Source: Sphingomonas aerolata (GTDB lineage Bacteria > Pseudomonadota > Alphaproteobacteria > Sphingomonadales > Sphingomonadaceae). From it: DNA of 64,000 bases. The stretch lies in the NCBI RefSeq assembly GCF_003046295.1, contig NZ_PZZN01000001.1, positions 1,541,220 through 1,605,219 of the forward strand, given 5' to 3'. The notes beneath the pieces are model-generated. The model was not told where the DNA came from, did no database searches, and saw only the letters and a program-made list of their open reading frames with translations. Made by a program: the position numbers and the translations under genes. Shown one piece after another: positions 19,945 through 29,598 of the stretch; within the stretch, counting starts at the first letter, position 1; each line of letters opens with the position of its first letter.

Positions 19945-20789
19945 TAATGCTCGAAGATCGTCGATAAGATCATCGCGATGACCGGCACGATCACCCCCGA
20001 ATAGGCCGCCTTGGCAGGCCCGATCGCGCGGATGACGTTGAAGTAGAGCGGGAAGGCGAGCGCCGAGGCGAAGATGCCGAGATAGAGGATCCCGGCGATA
20101 TAGCCCAGCCGCAGCTCGAACACCGGTGGCCCGGTCGTGATCCAGGCGAAGGTCGCGTCGAGCGTCGCACCGATCAGCATCGCGATCGCCAGCATCGGGG
20201 CCATCGGATAACGTTTGGCAAACGCGCTGCCCTGCATGACATTGGCGATCGACGCGGCCAGGACGCCGCCCAGCGTCAGGGCGATGCCGATGGTCGCGGA
20301 CTGCGGACCATGCGGATCGACCCGCGCCTCGTTGACGAACAGCAATGCGACGCCCGCCATGGCGACGGCGCACCCGAGCATCAATTGTCGCCCGAGCTTC
20401 TGCCCCAGGAAGATGCGGCCGAACACCGCGTTGGGGACGAGCAGCAACGCGAACACCACCGCGACCAGCCCCGACGTCACATAATGCTCGGCGCGGTAGA
20501 CGAAGTTGAAATTGAACGCGAACAGCGCGGTACCGATGACCGCGGCAAAGGCGTAGCCGCGGGCGTCGAGCACGAGGCTTTCGCGCTTTACCCGCGCATA
20601 GATCGCCATTGCGATGCCGGCGATGAGGAAGCGGTAGCTGATCGACCAGCTCGGCGGCACCACCGCGATCTGGTCGCGGATGACGAGCCAGGTCGACCCC
20701 CAGATCAGCGTGACGATCCCGAACGGGACGAGCACCGCCGCACGCGTCGACTGGATCGGGGGTTGCGGCGAACCGGACGGCCCGGTCAT
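19857..20789 (-). CDS. EamA/DMT family inner-membrane transporter
   Basis: A 310-residue membrane protein with about ten hydrophobic helices arranged as two EamA repeats (amino half from VLVPFGIVTLIWGSTWLVIR, second half from GPQSATIGIALTLGGVLAAS). Members export amino acids and other metabolites; here the substrate is unknown. Its start overlaps the stop of the threonine aldolase gene by 4 nt (ATGA), so the pair is co-translated and an amino-acid exporter role is a reasonable guess. The 3' end overlaps the convergent epimerase-like gene by 88 nt. Confidence 0.88.
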   Translation of the reverse strand: MTGPSGSPQPPIQSTRAAVLVPFGIVTLIWGSTWLVIRDQIAVVPPSWSISYRFLIAGIAMAIYARVKRESLVLDARGYAFAAVIGTALFAFNFNFVYRAEHYVTSGLVAVVFALLLVPNAVFGRIFLGQKLGRQLMLGCAVAMAGVALLFVNEARVDPHGPQSATIGIALTLGGVLAASIANVMQGSAFAKRYPMAPMLAIAMLIGATLDATFAWITTGPPVFELRLGYIAGILYLGIFASALAFPLYFNVIRAIGPAKAAYSGVIVPVIAMILSTIFEHYHWSTLAVAGAVLAGAGLVIALSARRPAR

Positions 20790-21787
20790 AACGCCCGGAT
20801 CGCGTCCGCGAGCTGGTCGACCGGACCGACCGGCGTGTCCCATGCGGTCACCAGCCGGATCTCGCCTGCTGCCCAGTCGTAGAAGTCGAACCCCTGCGCG
20901 CGGAGCGCGGCGGCCTCGTCGGGGGTCGCGCGGAGAAAGACCTCGTTGGCCTCGACCGGATGGACGAGGCGGTCGCCCGCCGCCGCGGCCAGTCGCGTGG
21001 CAGCCTGGTTCGCGGCCCTGCCATTGGCGAGCCAGAGGTCGTCCTCGAGCATCGCGAGGATCTGTGCGGCCAGATACCGCCCCTTTGACAGGAGCAGGCC
21101 CGCGCGCTTGCGGCGATACTGGGTGACGGCGGCGAGCTCGGGCTTGAAGAACACCAGCGCCTCCGCGCTCATCGCGCCGTTCTTGACGAACCCGAAACTG
21201 AGCGCGTCGACGCCTGCGCGCCACGTCATGTCGGCGGGCGAGCATCCCGCATGGACCATCGCGTTTGCAAAGCGCGCGCCGTCCATGTGGAAGCCGAGCC
21301 CGCGCTCCTTTGCGAGCGCGCCGATCTCGGCGACTTCGTGGGGGCGGTAAACCTGGCCATATTCTGTGGCGTTGGTGATCGAGATCGCATGCGGCTGGAC
21401 GCGGTGGACGTCGTCGGGGATCGCGTCGAGGACGGTGCGGATCGTCGCGGGCGTCAGCTTCGCGCCGTCCCCATCGGCGAGGAACAGCTTGGCACCGTGC
21501 GTGTAGAATTCGGGCGCGCCGCCCTCGTCATTCTGGATGTGCGCGTCGCGGTGGCAGACGATGCCGCCATGCGGCGGACACAGCGCGGCGAGCGCGAGGC
21601 AGTTGGCGGCGGTGCCGGTGGGCACCCACAGCACCGCCACCTCGGTTTCGAACAGCGCCGACAGGCGGCCGTCGAGCTGCTGGCTCCATTGATCGCCCGC
21701 ATAGGCGGTGTCGAGCGTGTCGGCGGCGGCGATCGCGGCCATGACCTGTGGGTGGATCCTGGCGGCGTTGTCGGAGAAAAAGCGCAT
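20786..21787 (-). CDS. ltaE: Low-specificity threonine aldolase (PLP enzyme)
   Basis: A 333-residue fold-type I PLP enzyme cleaving L-threonine or allo-threonine to glycine and acetaldehyde. It begins MRFFSDNAARIHPQVMAAI, has the cofactor-stacking region CHRDAHIQNDEGG, the DGARFANA motif with the PLP-binding Asp, and the Schiff-base lysine at about 202 in SFGFVKNG. The family also includes beta-eliminating lyases, but length and the SFGxxKNG site fit aldolase. It is the first gene of a two-gene operon with the EamA transporter downstream. Confidence 0.9.
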   Translation of the reverse strand: MRFFSDNAARIHPQVMAAIAAADTLDTAYAGDQWSQQLDGRLSALFETEVAVLWVPTGTAANCLALAALCPPHGGIVCHRDAHIQNDEGGAPEFYTHGAKLFLADGDGAKLTPATIRTVLDAIPDDVHRVQPHAISITNATEYGQVYRPHEVAEIGALAKERGLGFHMDGARFANAMVHAGCSPADMTWRAGVDALSFGFVKNGAMSAEALVFFKPELAAVTQYRRKRAGLLLSKGRYLAAQILAMLEDDLWLANGRAANQAATRLAAAAGDRLVHPVEANEVFLRATPDEAAALRAQGFDFYDWAAGEIRLVTAWDTPVGPVDQLADAIRAL

Positions 21788-21856
21788 CGTCAGGACATGC
21801 TGCGATGCGGTGATGGCGTCAACGGGCGCTTCGCCTTGGTCGCCGCCTTCTACGTC

Positions 21857-21892
21857 GTCATCCCGGGTCCTGCCTTTCGTCAGGATGATGAC
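21857..21892. repeat. Degenerate short copy of the CATCCTGACG dyad repeat
   Basis: A 36-nt remnant carrying GTCATCC at one end and CTTTCGTCAGGATGATGAC at the other, matching the outer parts of the 80-nt element found intact at 39594, 47832 and 55572. The centre has been lost. It lies between the ltaE start and the stop of the penicillin-binding protein gene. Confidence 0.6.
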
Positions 21893-21903
21893 GGGGGATC
21901 GAA

Positions 21904-24093
21904 CTACTGCCCCTCGTCAAATCCCGGCTCCTCCTCGGGCGGCCGGCGATCGTCGCGTGGTGGCCCATCCTCCGGTCGATCGCGGCGTGCGGGGCCGACC
22001 GAGATCGTCCCGTCCTCGCCCATCTTCAGGTTGAAGCCGAGCCCCTCGATCTCGCCGCCGAGCGGCAGGACGCTGTTGTCCCCGTCTTCGGGGGGCAGTG
22101 CATCGGGGTCGATTTCCTCGACCGGCGGCGCGGGGGCGGCGACGGGGGCGATGCCCAGCGCGGACTGCATGAAGTCGCGCCAGATCCGCGCAGGGATGCC
22201 GCCGCCAGACAGGCCGGGATTCGAGCTGTTGTCGTCGTTGCCGACCCATACGCCGACCACCAGGTCGCGCGCGAAGCCGACGAACAGCGCATCCTTGTTG
22301 TCGGACGTCGTCCCGGTCTTGCCGAACGCATCGACCGTCAGGTTGGCGCTCCGCCCGGTTCCGTTGCGGATCGAGGCGGCGAGCAGGTCGAGCATCTCGT
22401 CATGGATCTTCGGCGGCAGGGCGGTCGAACCCCCGGTCAGCGACTGATACCAGCCCTTTTCCCGAACATCGGCGAGCCCGCGCGGCTGCACTGGATAGGT
22501 CTCGCGCGCGATCGCGGCATAGGCGGCGGTCAGTTCGAGCAGCGACACGGTCGAGGTGCCGAGGCCGATCGTCGCCTCGTTCGGAATGGGCGTGGAAATT
22601 CCCAGGTCGCGCGCCGCCTTGATCACCGCCCGGACGCCGACTTCTTGCGTCAGCCGGGCGGCGGCAACGTTGGACGAGCGGGCAAATGCCTGGCGCAGCG
22701 TGATCGTCCCCTGATAGCGTCCGTCGCTGTTCTTGGGCGTCCAGTCGCCGATCGTCACCGGGCGGTCCTCGATCGTCGAATCGGGTGTCATCCCCGCGCG
22801 CATTGCGGCGAGATAGACGAACAGCTTGAACGTCGATCCGGGCTGGCGACGCGCCTGAGTCGCACGGTTGAACGGGCTCTTGCGGTAATCCTTGCCGCCG
22901 ACCATCGCGACGACGCGCCCGTCGGGACGCATCGCCACCAGCGCGACCTGCGCCTCGCGCAGCCCGGCGCGCGCGACGGTGCGTTCGGCGGCGCGTTGCA
23001 GCCGCGGATCGAGCGTGGTCCGGACGGTGGTTTCCGTCTTCACCTCGCCCGCCTGGTCGCGCGCCTCGGGCAGGATCCAGTCGGCGAAATAGGTGCCGTT
23101 GGGGAGTTGCTTCGGGCGGTTCGCCAGCACGCGTTGCGGGCGGACCGCATCGCCCTCCGCTTCGGTGAGGAAACCCGCGGCGACCATCGCGCCGACGACG
23201 ACGGCTTCACGCTTGCGCGCACCCTCGAGGTTGGAGGTCGGGGCGAGCCGCGACGGCGCCTTGACCAGGCCGGCGAGCATCGCTGCCTGGCCGACGTTCA
23301 GCGCCGCGGGTGTCCGGCCGAAATAATGCTTGGCAGCCGCGCTGATCCCATAGGTGTTGTCGCCGAAATACACGTTCGACAGATAGCGCGAGAGGATCTC
23401 GTCCTTCGACAGCCATGCCTCAAGCCAGACGGCGATCATCGCCTCGCGGATCTTGCGCGTCGCGGTGCGATCCGAATCGAGGAACGCGTTCTTCGCAAGC
23501 TGTTGCGTGATCGTGCTGCCGCCCTGACGCACCCCGCCCGACCCGAGATTCGCCCAGGCCGCGCGCGCGATCCCGCGCGGGTCGATACCCCAGTGCGAAT
23601 AGAAGCGGCGGTCCTCGATCGCGAGGAACGCCTCGCGCACGTGCGGCGGCAGCGTCGCCGCGTCGACCGGTTTGCCGATGATCGCGCCGCGCCGTGCGAT
23701 CGGCGTGCCGTCATCGGCGGTGAGCGTGATCGAGGGCGGGGTCGGCGGCTGCAGTGATTTCGACAGGGGCGCGGTGATCGCCAGCCAGATGATCGCGATC
23801 ACCAGCAGGATGATGCCGATACCGGTGCCGCGCACGATCCACCGGCCGATCCCGCCCCGCCTGCGCCGCGGTGTCGCGGGCTGCGGGTAGCCATCGTCCT
23901 GGCGGGGATCGTAATTGCCGTCCGGATCCTCGCCCAGTCGCTCGCGCTCATATTTCTCGCGCAGGCGTTCGCGCTCGGTGATCAACCGCTCGCGTTCATA
24001 GGCATAGGGCTCGCGTTCGCCGGACATGCCGGAGCCGGATCGGGCGGGGTCGAAGGGATCGGGGCGCATCGGATCGTTCCAGCGGTCGGGCAT
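21904..24093 (-). CDS. Class A penicillin-binding protein (PBP1 type)
   Basis: A 729-residue bifunctional peptidoglycan synthase. An unusual charged cytoplasmic amino terminus (residues 1-80, rich in Arg, Glu and Asp, probably coiled coil at 28-55) leads to one membrane helix at about 84-107. The GT51 glycosyltransferase domain has the catalytic Glu160 in IEDRRFYSHWGID and the QGGSTITQQLAKN motif. The transpeptidase has Ser420 in STFK, SSN at 473-475 and KTGT at 592-595. The tail is acidic and proline rich. It polymerises and crosslinks glycan strands in the periplasm. It is divergent from the FMN reductase gene. Confidence 0.93.
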   Translation of the reverse strand: MPDRWNDPMRPDPFDPARSGSGMSGEREPYAYERERLITERERLREKYERERLGEDPDGNYDPRQDDGYPQPATPRRRRGGIGRWIVRGTGIGIILLVIAIIWLAITAPLSKSLQPPTPPSITLTADDGTPIARRGAIIGKPVDAATLPPHVREAFLAIEDRRFYSHWGIDPRGIARAAWANLGSGGVRQGGSTITQQLAKNAFLDSDRTATRKIREAMIAVWLEAWLSKDEILSRYLSNVYFGDNTYGISAAAKHYFGRTPAALNVGQAAMLAGLVKAPSRLAPTSNLEGARKREAVVVGAMVAAGFLTEAEGDAVRPQRVLANRPKQLPNGTYFADWILPEARDQAGEVKTETTVRTTLDPRLQRAAERTVARAGLREAQVALVAMRPDGRVVAMVGGKDYRKSPFNRATQARRQPGSTFKLFVYLAAMRAGMTPDSTIEDRPVTIGDWTPKNSDGRYQGTITLRQAFARSSNVAAARLTQEVGVRAVIKAARDLGISTPIPNEATIGLGTSTVSLLELTAAYAAIARETYPVQPRGLADVREKGWYQSLTGGSTALPPKIHDEMLDLLAASIRNGTGRSANLTVDAFGKTGTTSDNKDALFVGFARDLVVGVWVGNDDNSSNPGLSGGGIPARIWRDFMQSALGIAPVAAPAPPVEEIDPDALPPEDGDNSVLPLGGEIEGLGFNLKMGEDGTISVGPARRDRPEDGPPRDDRRPPEEEPGFDEGQ

Positions 24094-24210
24094 CTGGTGT
24101 GTTATCGTTCTATGACAGTTCGGACAAGCCTATGCGCACGCTTAACGTGTACGCGCGCTGAGCGACAGCATTGGCCTGTTGTCATCACCGGGCGAAACGA
24201 GGAAGAGCTA

Positions 24211-24837
24211 ATGATGATGTTCGAACAGGGTGACACCGTGGCAGCTACCGACTCTCTATCGCCCTCCCTGCCGCTTGTCGTCGGCATTGGCGGGACGATC
24301 GGCGGCGTGTCGTCGACCGAGCGCGCATTGCGGATCGCGCTCGATTCGGTCGAGCGACACGGATACCGGACACAGATGTTCGGCGGCGCGGACATGGCCC
24401 GGCTGCCGCTTTACGATCCCAAGGCGACCGAGCGGACCGAGGACGAGCGTGCCTTTGTCGCGGCGGTGCGCGCGGCCTCGGCAGTGATCATCGCCAGTCC
24501 GGGCTATCATGGCAGCATCTCGGGCGTGGTGAAGAACGCGCTCGACCTGCTCGAGGAAACCGCGCGCGATCCCGAACGGCCCTATCTGGCGGACATGCCG
24601 GTCGGGCTGATCGCGACCGCCTATGGCTGGCAGGCGACGGGCAGCACGATCGCGGCGCTTCGCTCGATCGTCCACGCACTGCGCGGCTGGCCGACGCCAT
24701 TCGCAGCGGCGATCAACACACAAGTGACGAAATTCGATGCCGAGGGCGGGGCGAGCGATCCCGCGGTGCTTGAGCAGCTTCGTCTGGTCGGCCGGCAGGT
24801 CGCGCGGTTCGCACCTTTGTCCGAACCGGCAAACTGA
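24211..24837 (+). CDS. NADPH-dependent FMN reductase family protein
   Basis: A 208-residue flavodoxin-like protein. After about 22 residues the fold begins LPLVVGIGGTIGGVSSTERAL, a phosphate-binding loop for FMN, and the SPGYHGSISGVVKNALDLLEE segment holds the second flavin-binding loop typical of ChrR/SsuE/ArsH relatives. Such proteins reduce flavin or quinones with NADPH. GAGGA 7 nt upstream favours ATG 24211 among three adjacent ATGs; a further in-frame ATG at 24112 would add 33 residues that resemble nothing. It stands alone between divergent pbp and convergent efflux genes. Confidence 0.85.
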   Translation: MMMFEQGDTVAATDSLSPSLPLVVGIGGTIGGVSSTERALRIALDSVERHGYRTQMFGGADMARLPLYDPKATERTEDERAFVAAVRAASAVIIASPGYHGSISGVVKNALDLLEETARDPERPYLADMPVGLIATAYGWQATGSTIAALRSIVHALRGWPTPFAAAINTQVTKFDAEGGASDPAVLEQLRLVGRQVARFAPLSEPAN

Positions 24838-24849
24838 CCGCGCGTCGCA

Positions 24850-24889
24850 CCGCCGCGTCACCCGGGTCTGGCCCTAGATGACGCGGCGG
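24850..24889. terminator. Hairpin between converging FMN reductase and efflux genes
   Basis: An 11-bp perfect stem (24850-24860 with 24879-24889) encloses 18 nt in the 68-nt space between two converging stops. It lacks a U-run, so it is only a candidate bidirectional terminator. Confidence 0.4.
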
Positions 24890-24905
24890 CCGTGACGGGC
24901 CGGTG

Positions 24906-26390
24906 TTACCGCAGCCCACCGCCGAGCGCACGATACAGCTCGACCGCATTGGTGTCGCGAACCAGCCGGGTCGCCAGCAGGCTCTGCTGCGCGGTGTAGA
25001 GCGACCGCTGTGAATCGAGCGTGTTTAGGAACGGATCGATCCCCGCGCGGAAGCGCAGTTGCGACAGGTTGAACGCGCCCGCCGCATTGTCGCGCAGCGA
25101 CGTCTGCGCCTCGAGCTGGCCGTTGATCGTGCCGCGCCGGGCGAGCGCATCGGCAACCTCACGGAAGCCGGTCTGGACGCTCTTCTCATAGGTAGCGAGC
25201 ATCGCGTCGCGCGAGGCCTTGGCGTAGTCCAGATTACCCTTGTTGCGACCGAAGTCGAAGATCGGCTGCGTGATCGACGGCGCGACCGACCAGGATTCGC
25301 TGCCCTTGCCGAACAGGTTCGACAGGCCGAGGCTCAACGTGCCGAGCGACGCGGTCAGCGAGATATTGGGGAAGAACGCCGCGCGGGCCGCACCAATATT
25401 GGCGTTCGCCGCAATCAACTGATGCTCGGCAGCCGCGACGTCGGGGCGCCGCAGCAGGACTTCGGAGGACAGGTTGGCGGGCAGATTTTCCAGCGTCGGC
25501 GTCTTCTCCGGCATCCGGGCCGGCAGCAGGTCGGCACTCAGCGTGGTGCCTGCGAGCAGGTTCAGCGCATTCTGGTCCTGCGCGATGAGCGTCGTCGCAT
25601 CGGCGATGTCGGAGCGCGCCTGGTCATAGGTCGTCCGCGCCTGGCGCACTTCGAGTTCGGACGCGATGCCGATGCGGAACCGATCCTGCGTCAGCTTGAG
25701 CGTTTCGCCGAAGGCCCGTTCGGTGTCCTGCGCGATCTTCAGCCGATCCTGGTCCGCTGCCATCGTCAGCCAGGCGGTCGCGGTTTCCGCGATCAGCGAC
25801 ACCTGCGCGGCGTTGCGGTTTTCCTCCGCGGCGAAATAGGCCTGTTGCTGCGCCTGGGTCAGATTGCGGACCCGGCCGAACAGATCGATTTCCCAGGCCG
25901 AGACGCCGAGATTGGCCGAATAGATGTCGAACCGGCCGCCGCCGGCGACCGCCCCGGCACCGGTGCCGCCGCCCCCGGTGCCGCCTCCAGTACCGCCGCC
26001 CGTGGTGCCGCCCGTACCGCCACCGACGGCGCCGAAGGGGGACTTCTGATAGGTTGCGCTGCCCGTCGCACCCAGCGTCGGGAACAGGTCGGCGCGCTGG
26101 ACGCGATATTGCGCCCGCGCCTGCGCGACATTGGCAACCGCGATCCGGACGTCGCGGTTGTTGTCGAGCGCGGTGCGAATGACGCGGCGCAGGCGGTCGT
26201 CGGTAAAGAACGCCTCCCATGCGGTGTCCGCGGGCACGATCGCACCCGCCGCATCGGTCGCCGCATAAGCCGGTCCGGTCGGCGTGGACGGGGCCACCGG
26301 AAGCTCGGGCCGGACATATTTCGGGGCCAGGTTGCAGCCGGCGAGCGTGAGCCCGGCGGCGAACGTCAGAGCGATTTTGCGCGAGAACAT
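24906..26390 (-). CDS. RND efflux outer membrane lipoprotein (NodT/OprM family)
   Basis: A 494-residue outer membrane factor completing a tripartite pump. The signal peptide ends in the lipobox LAGC with Cys19 as lipid site. Two repeats of the TolC-like fold follow; the ends of the second (FDFGRNKGNLDYAKASRDAM and QRSLYTAQQSLLATRLVR) are typical. Residues 120-152 are an almost pure Gly/Thr run inserted after the first strand region, absent from well-known family members and probably a surface loop. The ATG at 26390 was chosen since it directly starts the signal peptide; it lies 4 nt past the stop of the RND gene with an AGGAGG-type site inside that gene. Confidence 0.92.
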   Translation of the reverse strand: MFSRKIALTFAAGLTLAGCNLAPKYVRPELPVAPSTPTGPAYAATDAAGAIVPADTAWEAFFTDDRLRRVIRTALDNNRDVRIAVANVAQARAQYRVQRADLFPTLGATGSATYQKSPFGAVGGGTGGTTGGGTGGGTGGGGTGAGAVAGGGRFDIYSANLGVSAWEIDLFGRVRNLTQAQQQAYFAAEENRNAAQVSLIAETATAWLTMAADQDRLKIAQDTERAFGETLKLTQDRFRIGIASELEVRQARTTYDQARSDIADATTLIAQDQNALNLLAGTTLSADLLPARMPEKTPTLENLPANLSSEVLLRRPDVAAAEHQLIAANANIGAARAAFFPNISLTASLGTLSLGLSNLFGKGSESWSVAPSITQPIFDFGRNKGNLDYAKASRDAMLATYEKSVQTGFREVADALARRGTINGQLEAQTSLRDNAAGAFNLSQLRFRAGIDPFLNTLDSQRSLYTAQQSLLATRLVRDTNAVELYRALGGGLR

Positions 26391-26394
26391 CGGA

Positions 26395-29300
26395 TCAGGC
26401 CTCCTGCGGCCGCTGGTCGTGGGGCGTGGTGTCACCGTCACGGGTGTCGTCACGTGTGTCATCACGGCGGCGGTCTCCGTCCTGCTGGCCGGGCTTGTCC
26501 TGCTTGAAGACGCGCTTCACGAGCAGGAAGAACAGCGGCACGAAGAAGATCGCGAGCACGGTCGCGGACAGCATGCCGCCCACCACCGCCCAACCGATCG
26601 CATTCTGGCCGCCGGCGCCCGCACCGCTCGACAGCGCGAGCGGCAGCACGCCGAAGATGAACGCGAACGAGGTCATCAGGATCGGGCGAAGACGCAGCTT
26701 GGCCGCCTCGACCGCGGCATCCGCCGCGTTCATCCCGTCACCCATCTTCTCCTCGGCGAACTCGACGATCAGGATCGCGTTCTTCGCCGCCACGCCGATC
26801 GTCGTAATCAGCCCGACCTGGAGATAGATGTCGTTGTTCAGCCCCGCGACCATCGCCGCGAGCACCGCACCGAGCACGCCGAGCGGCACGACGAGGAGCA
26901 CGGCGATCGGGATCGACCAGCTCTCGTACAGTGCGGCAAGGCACAGGAACACGATCAGCAGCGACAGCGCATAGACATAGGTCGACTGCCCGCCCGAAAG
27001 CTGTTCCTCATAGCTGAGGCCGGTCCACTCATAGCCGATGCCGGGGGGCAGCTTGGCCGCCATTTCCTCCATCGCCTTGATCGCGGTGCCGCTGCTGACG
27101 CCGGGTGCGGGCGACCCCATGATCTCGAACGAGGCGACGCCGTTATAGCGTTCGAGACGTGCGGGGCCGTAGGTCCAGTCGGTCGTCGAGAAGGACGACA
27201 TCGGCGTCATCGCGTTGGTCGCGCCGCGGACGAAGAAGTTGCCAAGGTCGGCGGGCGACTTGCGGAACGGTGCATCGGCCTGGACGAACACCTTCTTCAC
27301 GCGACCGCGGTCGATGAAGTCGTTGATGTACGATCCGCCAAACGCGGTGCTGACGGTGGTGTTGATATCCGCCTGGCTCAGCCCGAGCGCGCCCGCCTGA
27401 GCCTGGTCGACGTTCAATTTGAGCTGTGGCGCATCCTCCAGGCCGTTCGGACGGACCTGCATCAGGCGCTTGTCCTGGCTGGCCATGCCGAGCAGCATGT
27501 TGCGGGCCTCGAGCAGCTTGTCGTGGCCAACGCCGGCATTGTCCTTCAGCATGAAGTCGAAGCCGTTGGCGTTGCCGAGTTCCTGCACGGCGGGGGGCAC
27601 GAAGCCGATCACCATGCCGGCGCGGATCCCGGCAAGCGCCTGGTTGGCGCGCTGGGCGACCGCGGCGACGGTGTTCGCGTCGCCTTCGCGATCCTCCCAC
27701 GGCTTGAGCTGGATGAAGGCGAGTCCGACATTCTGGCCCTGGCCGACAAAGCCGAAGCCGCTGATCGTGAAGATGCCCGCAATGTTGGCCTTCTCGTCGA
27801 CCAGGAAGTGATCGCGCAGCTTGTCCATCGTCCGCGCGGTCTCTTCCATCGTCGTGCCCGTGGGCATCGACACCTGCGCGAACATCAGGCCCTGATCCTC
27901 TTCGGGCAGGAAGCCCGAGGGCAGTCGCAGGAAGACGAACAGCATCGCGCCGACGATGACCGCATAGACGATCATCGTCCGCACCCAGCCCTTTTCGACG
28001 CGGCGCAGGCCCTTACCATATCTGTCGACGCCGCGATCGAAGGTCCGGTTGAACCAGCCGAAAAAGCCCTTCTTGTCGCCGTGATCCTGCTTGGACGGCT
28101 TCAGGATGGTGGCGCAGAGTGCGGGCGTCAGGATCAGCGCGACCAGCACCGAGAGCACCATCGACGAGACGATCGTGATCGAAAACTGGCGGAAGATCAC
28201 GCCGGTCGAGCCGCTGAAGAACGCCATCGGCAGGAACACCGCGGACAGTACGAGACCGATGCCGACCAGCGCGCCGCTGATCTCGTCCATCGATTTCTTG
28301 GCGGCTTCCTTGGGGCTCAGCCCCTCTTCCTGGATCAGGCGTTCGACATTCTCGACGACGACGATCGCGTCATCGACGAGCAGACCGATCGCCAGCACCA
28401 TGCCGAACAGCGTCAGCGTGTTGATCGTGAAGCCCGCGACCTGAAGCACGGCGAGCGAGCCGAGCAGCACGACCGGCACCGCGATCGTCGGGATGAGCGT
28501 GGCGCGGAAGTTCTGGAGGAAGAGGAACATCACGAGGAAGACGAGGATGATCGCCTCGATCAGCGTGTGGACCACCTGTTCGACCGACAGCCGCACGAAC
28601 GTCGAATTGTCGACCGGATAGGCGATCTTGACGTCGGCCGGGAACTGCTTGGCGATCTTCTCGACCTCGGCCTTCACCAGCGTGACGGTGTCGAGCGCGT
28701 TGGCGCCCGGCGCCAGCTTCACGCCGAAGCCTGCTGCCTGCTTGCCGTTGTAGCGCGCCTGGAAGCTGTAGTTTTCCGAGCCCATTTCGACCCGGGCGAC
28801 ATCGGCAAGGCGCACGGTGGCGCCGCCGGTGGCCGAGCGGATGATGATCTGGCGGAACTGTTCCGGAGTCTGCAGACGCGACTGCGCAGTGACGGTCGCG
28901 TTCAGGGCCTGGCCCTTGACCGCGGGAAGGCTGCCGACCTGACCGGCGGAAACCTGTGCGTTCTGCGCGGTCAATGCCGAGGTGATGTCGGTAACGGTGA
29001 CGCCGAGGTTCGACATCTTGAACGGATCGACCCAGATCCGCATCGAATATTGCGCGCCGAACACCTGCGTGTCGCCGACGCCCTTGATCCGGCTGAGCGG
29101 ATCCTGAAGCTTGGATGCGATCAGATCGCCGAGATCGACCTGATCATGGCTGCCGTCCTGCGAATAGGCGGCGATCACGAGCAGGAAGTTGGCGGTCGCC
29201 TTGGTCACGCGAAGCCCGGCCTGCTGCACTTCCTGCGGCAGGAGCGGGGTCGCCTGTTGCAGCTTGTTCTGCACCTGGACCTGCGCGATGTCCGCGTCGG

Positions 29301-29592
29301 TGCCCTGCTCGAAGGTCAGCGTGATCGCGAGATTGCCCGCGCCGTCGCTGGTCGAGGCGAAGTAGCGAAGGTTGTCGATCCCCTTCATCTGCTGCTCGAT
29401 GATCTGCGTTGTCGTGTTCTCGAGCGTCTGCGCGTCGGCACCCGGATAGGAGGTCGCGACCGTCACCTTGGGCGCGGCGATCTCGGGGAACTGCGCGATC
29501 GGCAGCGACCGGATCGCCAGGACGCCGGCCAGCATCAGGATGATCGCGATGACCCATGCGAAGATGGGTCGATCGATGAAATAGCGTGACAT
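26395..29592 (-). CDS. RND efflux pump, HAE1 family (AcrB/MexB type)
   Basis: A 1065-residue inner-membrane proton antiporter that exports hydrophobic drugs as a trimer. It starts MSRYFIDRPIFAWVIAIILM, typical of the family. The proton relay aspartates are at 407 and 408 in GLLVDDAIVVVENV. Twelve membrane helices and two large periplasmic loops are laid out as in AcrB. The last 40 residues are a charged tail rich in Asp and Arg. It is the middle gene of an operon: adaptor 6 nt before, outer membrane factor after. Regulation is likely by the divergent TetR gene. Substrates cannot be read from sequence. Confidence 0.95.
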   Translation of the reverse strand: MSRYFIDRPIFAWVIAIILMLAGVLAIRSLPIAQFPEIAAPKVTVATSYPGADAQTLENTTTQIIEQQMKGIDNLRYFASTSDGAGNLAITLTFEQGTDADIAQVQVQNKLQQATPLLPQEVQQAGLRVTKATANFLLVIAAYSQDGSHDQVDLGDLIASKLQDPLSRIKGVGDTQVFGAQYSMRIWVDPFKMSNLGVTVTDITSALTAQNAQVSAGQVGSLPAVKGQALNATVTAQSRLQTPEQFRQIIIRSATGGATVRLADVARVEMGSENYSFQARYNGKQAAGFGVKLAPGANALDTVTLVKAEVEKIAKQFPADVKIAYPVDNSTFVRLSVEQVVHTLIEAIILVFLVMFLFLQNFRATLIPTIAVPVVLLGSLAVLQVAGFTINTLTLFGMVLAIGLLVDDAIVVVENVERLIQEEGLSPKEAAKKSMDEISGALVGIGLVLSAVFLPMAFFSGSTGVIFRQFSITIVSSMVLSVLVALILTPALCATILKPSKQDHGDKKGFFGWFNRTFDRGVDRYGKGLRRVEKGWVRTMIVYAVIVGAMLFVFLRLPSGFLPEEDQGLMFAQVSMPTGTTMEETARTMDKLRDHFLVDEKANIAGIFTISGFGFVGQGQNVGLAFIQLKPWEDREGDANTVAAVAQRANQALAGIRAGMVIGFVPPAVQELGNANGFDFMLKDNAGVGHDKLLEARNMLLGMASQDKRLMQVRPNGLEDAPQLKLNVDQAQAGALGLSQADINTTVSTAFGGSYINDFIDRGRVKKVFVQADAPFRKSPADLGNFFVRGATNAMTPMSSFSTTDWTYGPARLERYNGVASFEIMGSPAPGVSSGTAIKAMEEMAAKLPPGIGYEWTGLSYEEQLSGGQSTYVYALSLLIVFLCLAALYESWSIPIAVLLVVPLGVLGAVLAAMVAGLNNDIYLQVGLITTIGVAAKNAILIVEFAEEKMGDGMNAADAAVEAAKLRLRPILMTSFAFIFGVLPLALSSGAGAGGQNAIGWAVVGGMLSATVLAIFFVPLFFLLVKRVFKQDKPGQQDGDRRRDDTRDDTRDGDTTPHDQRPQEA

Positions 29593-29598
29593 GAGGCG

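Noticed and set aside
26284..29589. Open frame of about 1100 codons on the + strand opposite the RND pump gene
   Set aside because: It mirrors the true gene, is made of Arg/Asp/His-rich low-information sequence, and has no family resemblance. GC-rich third positions remove stops on the opposite strand.
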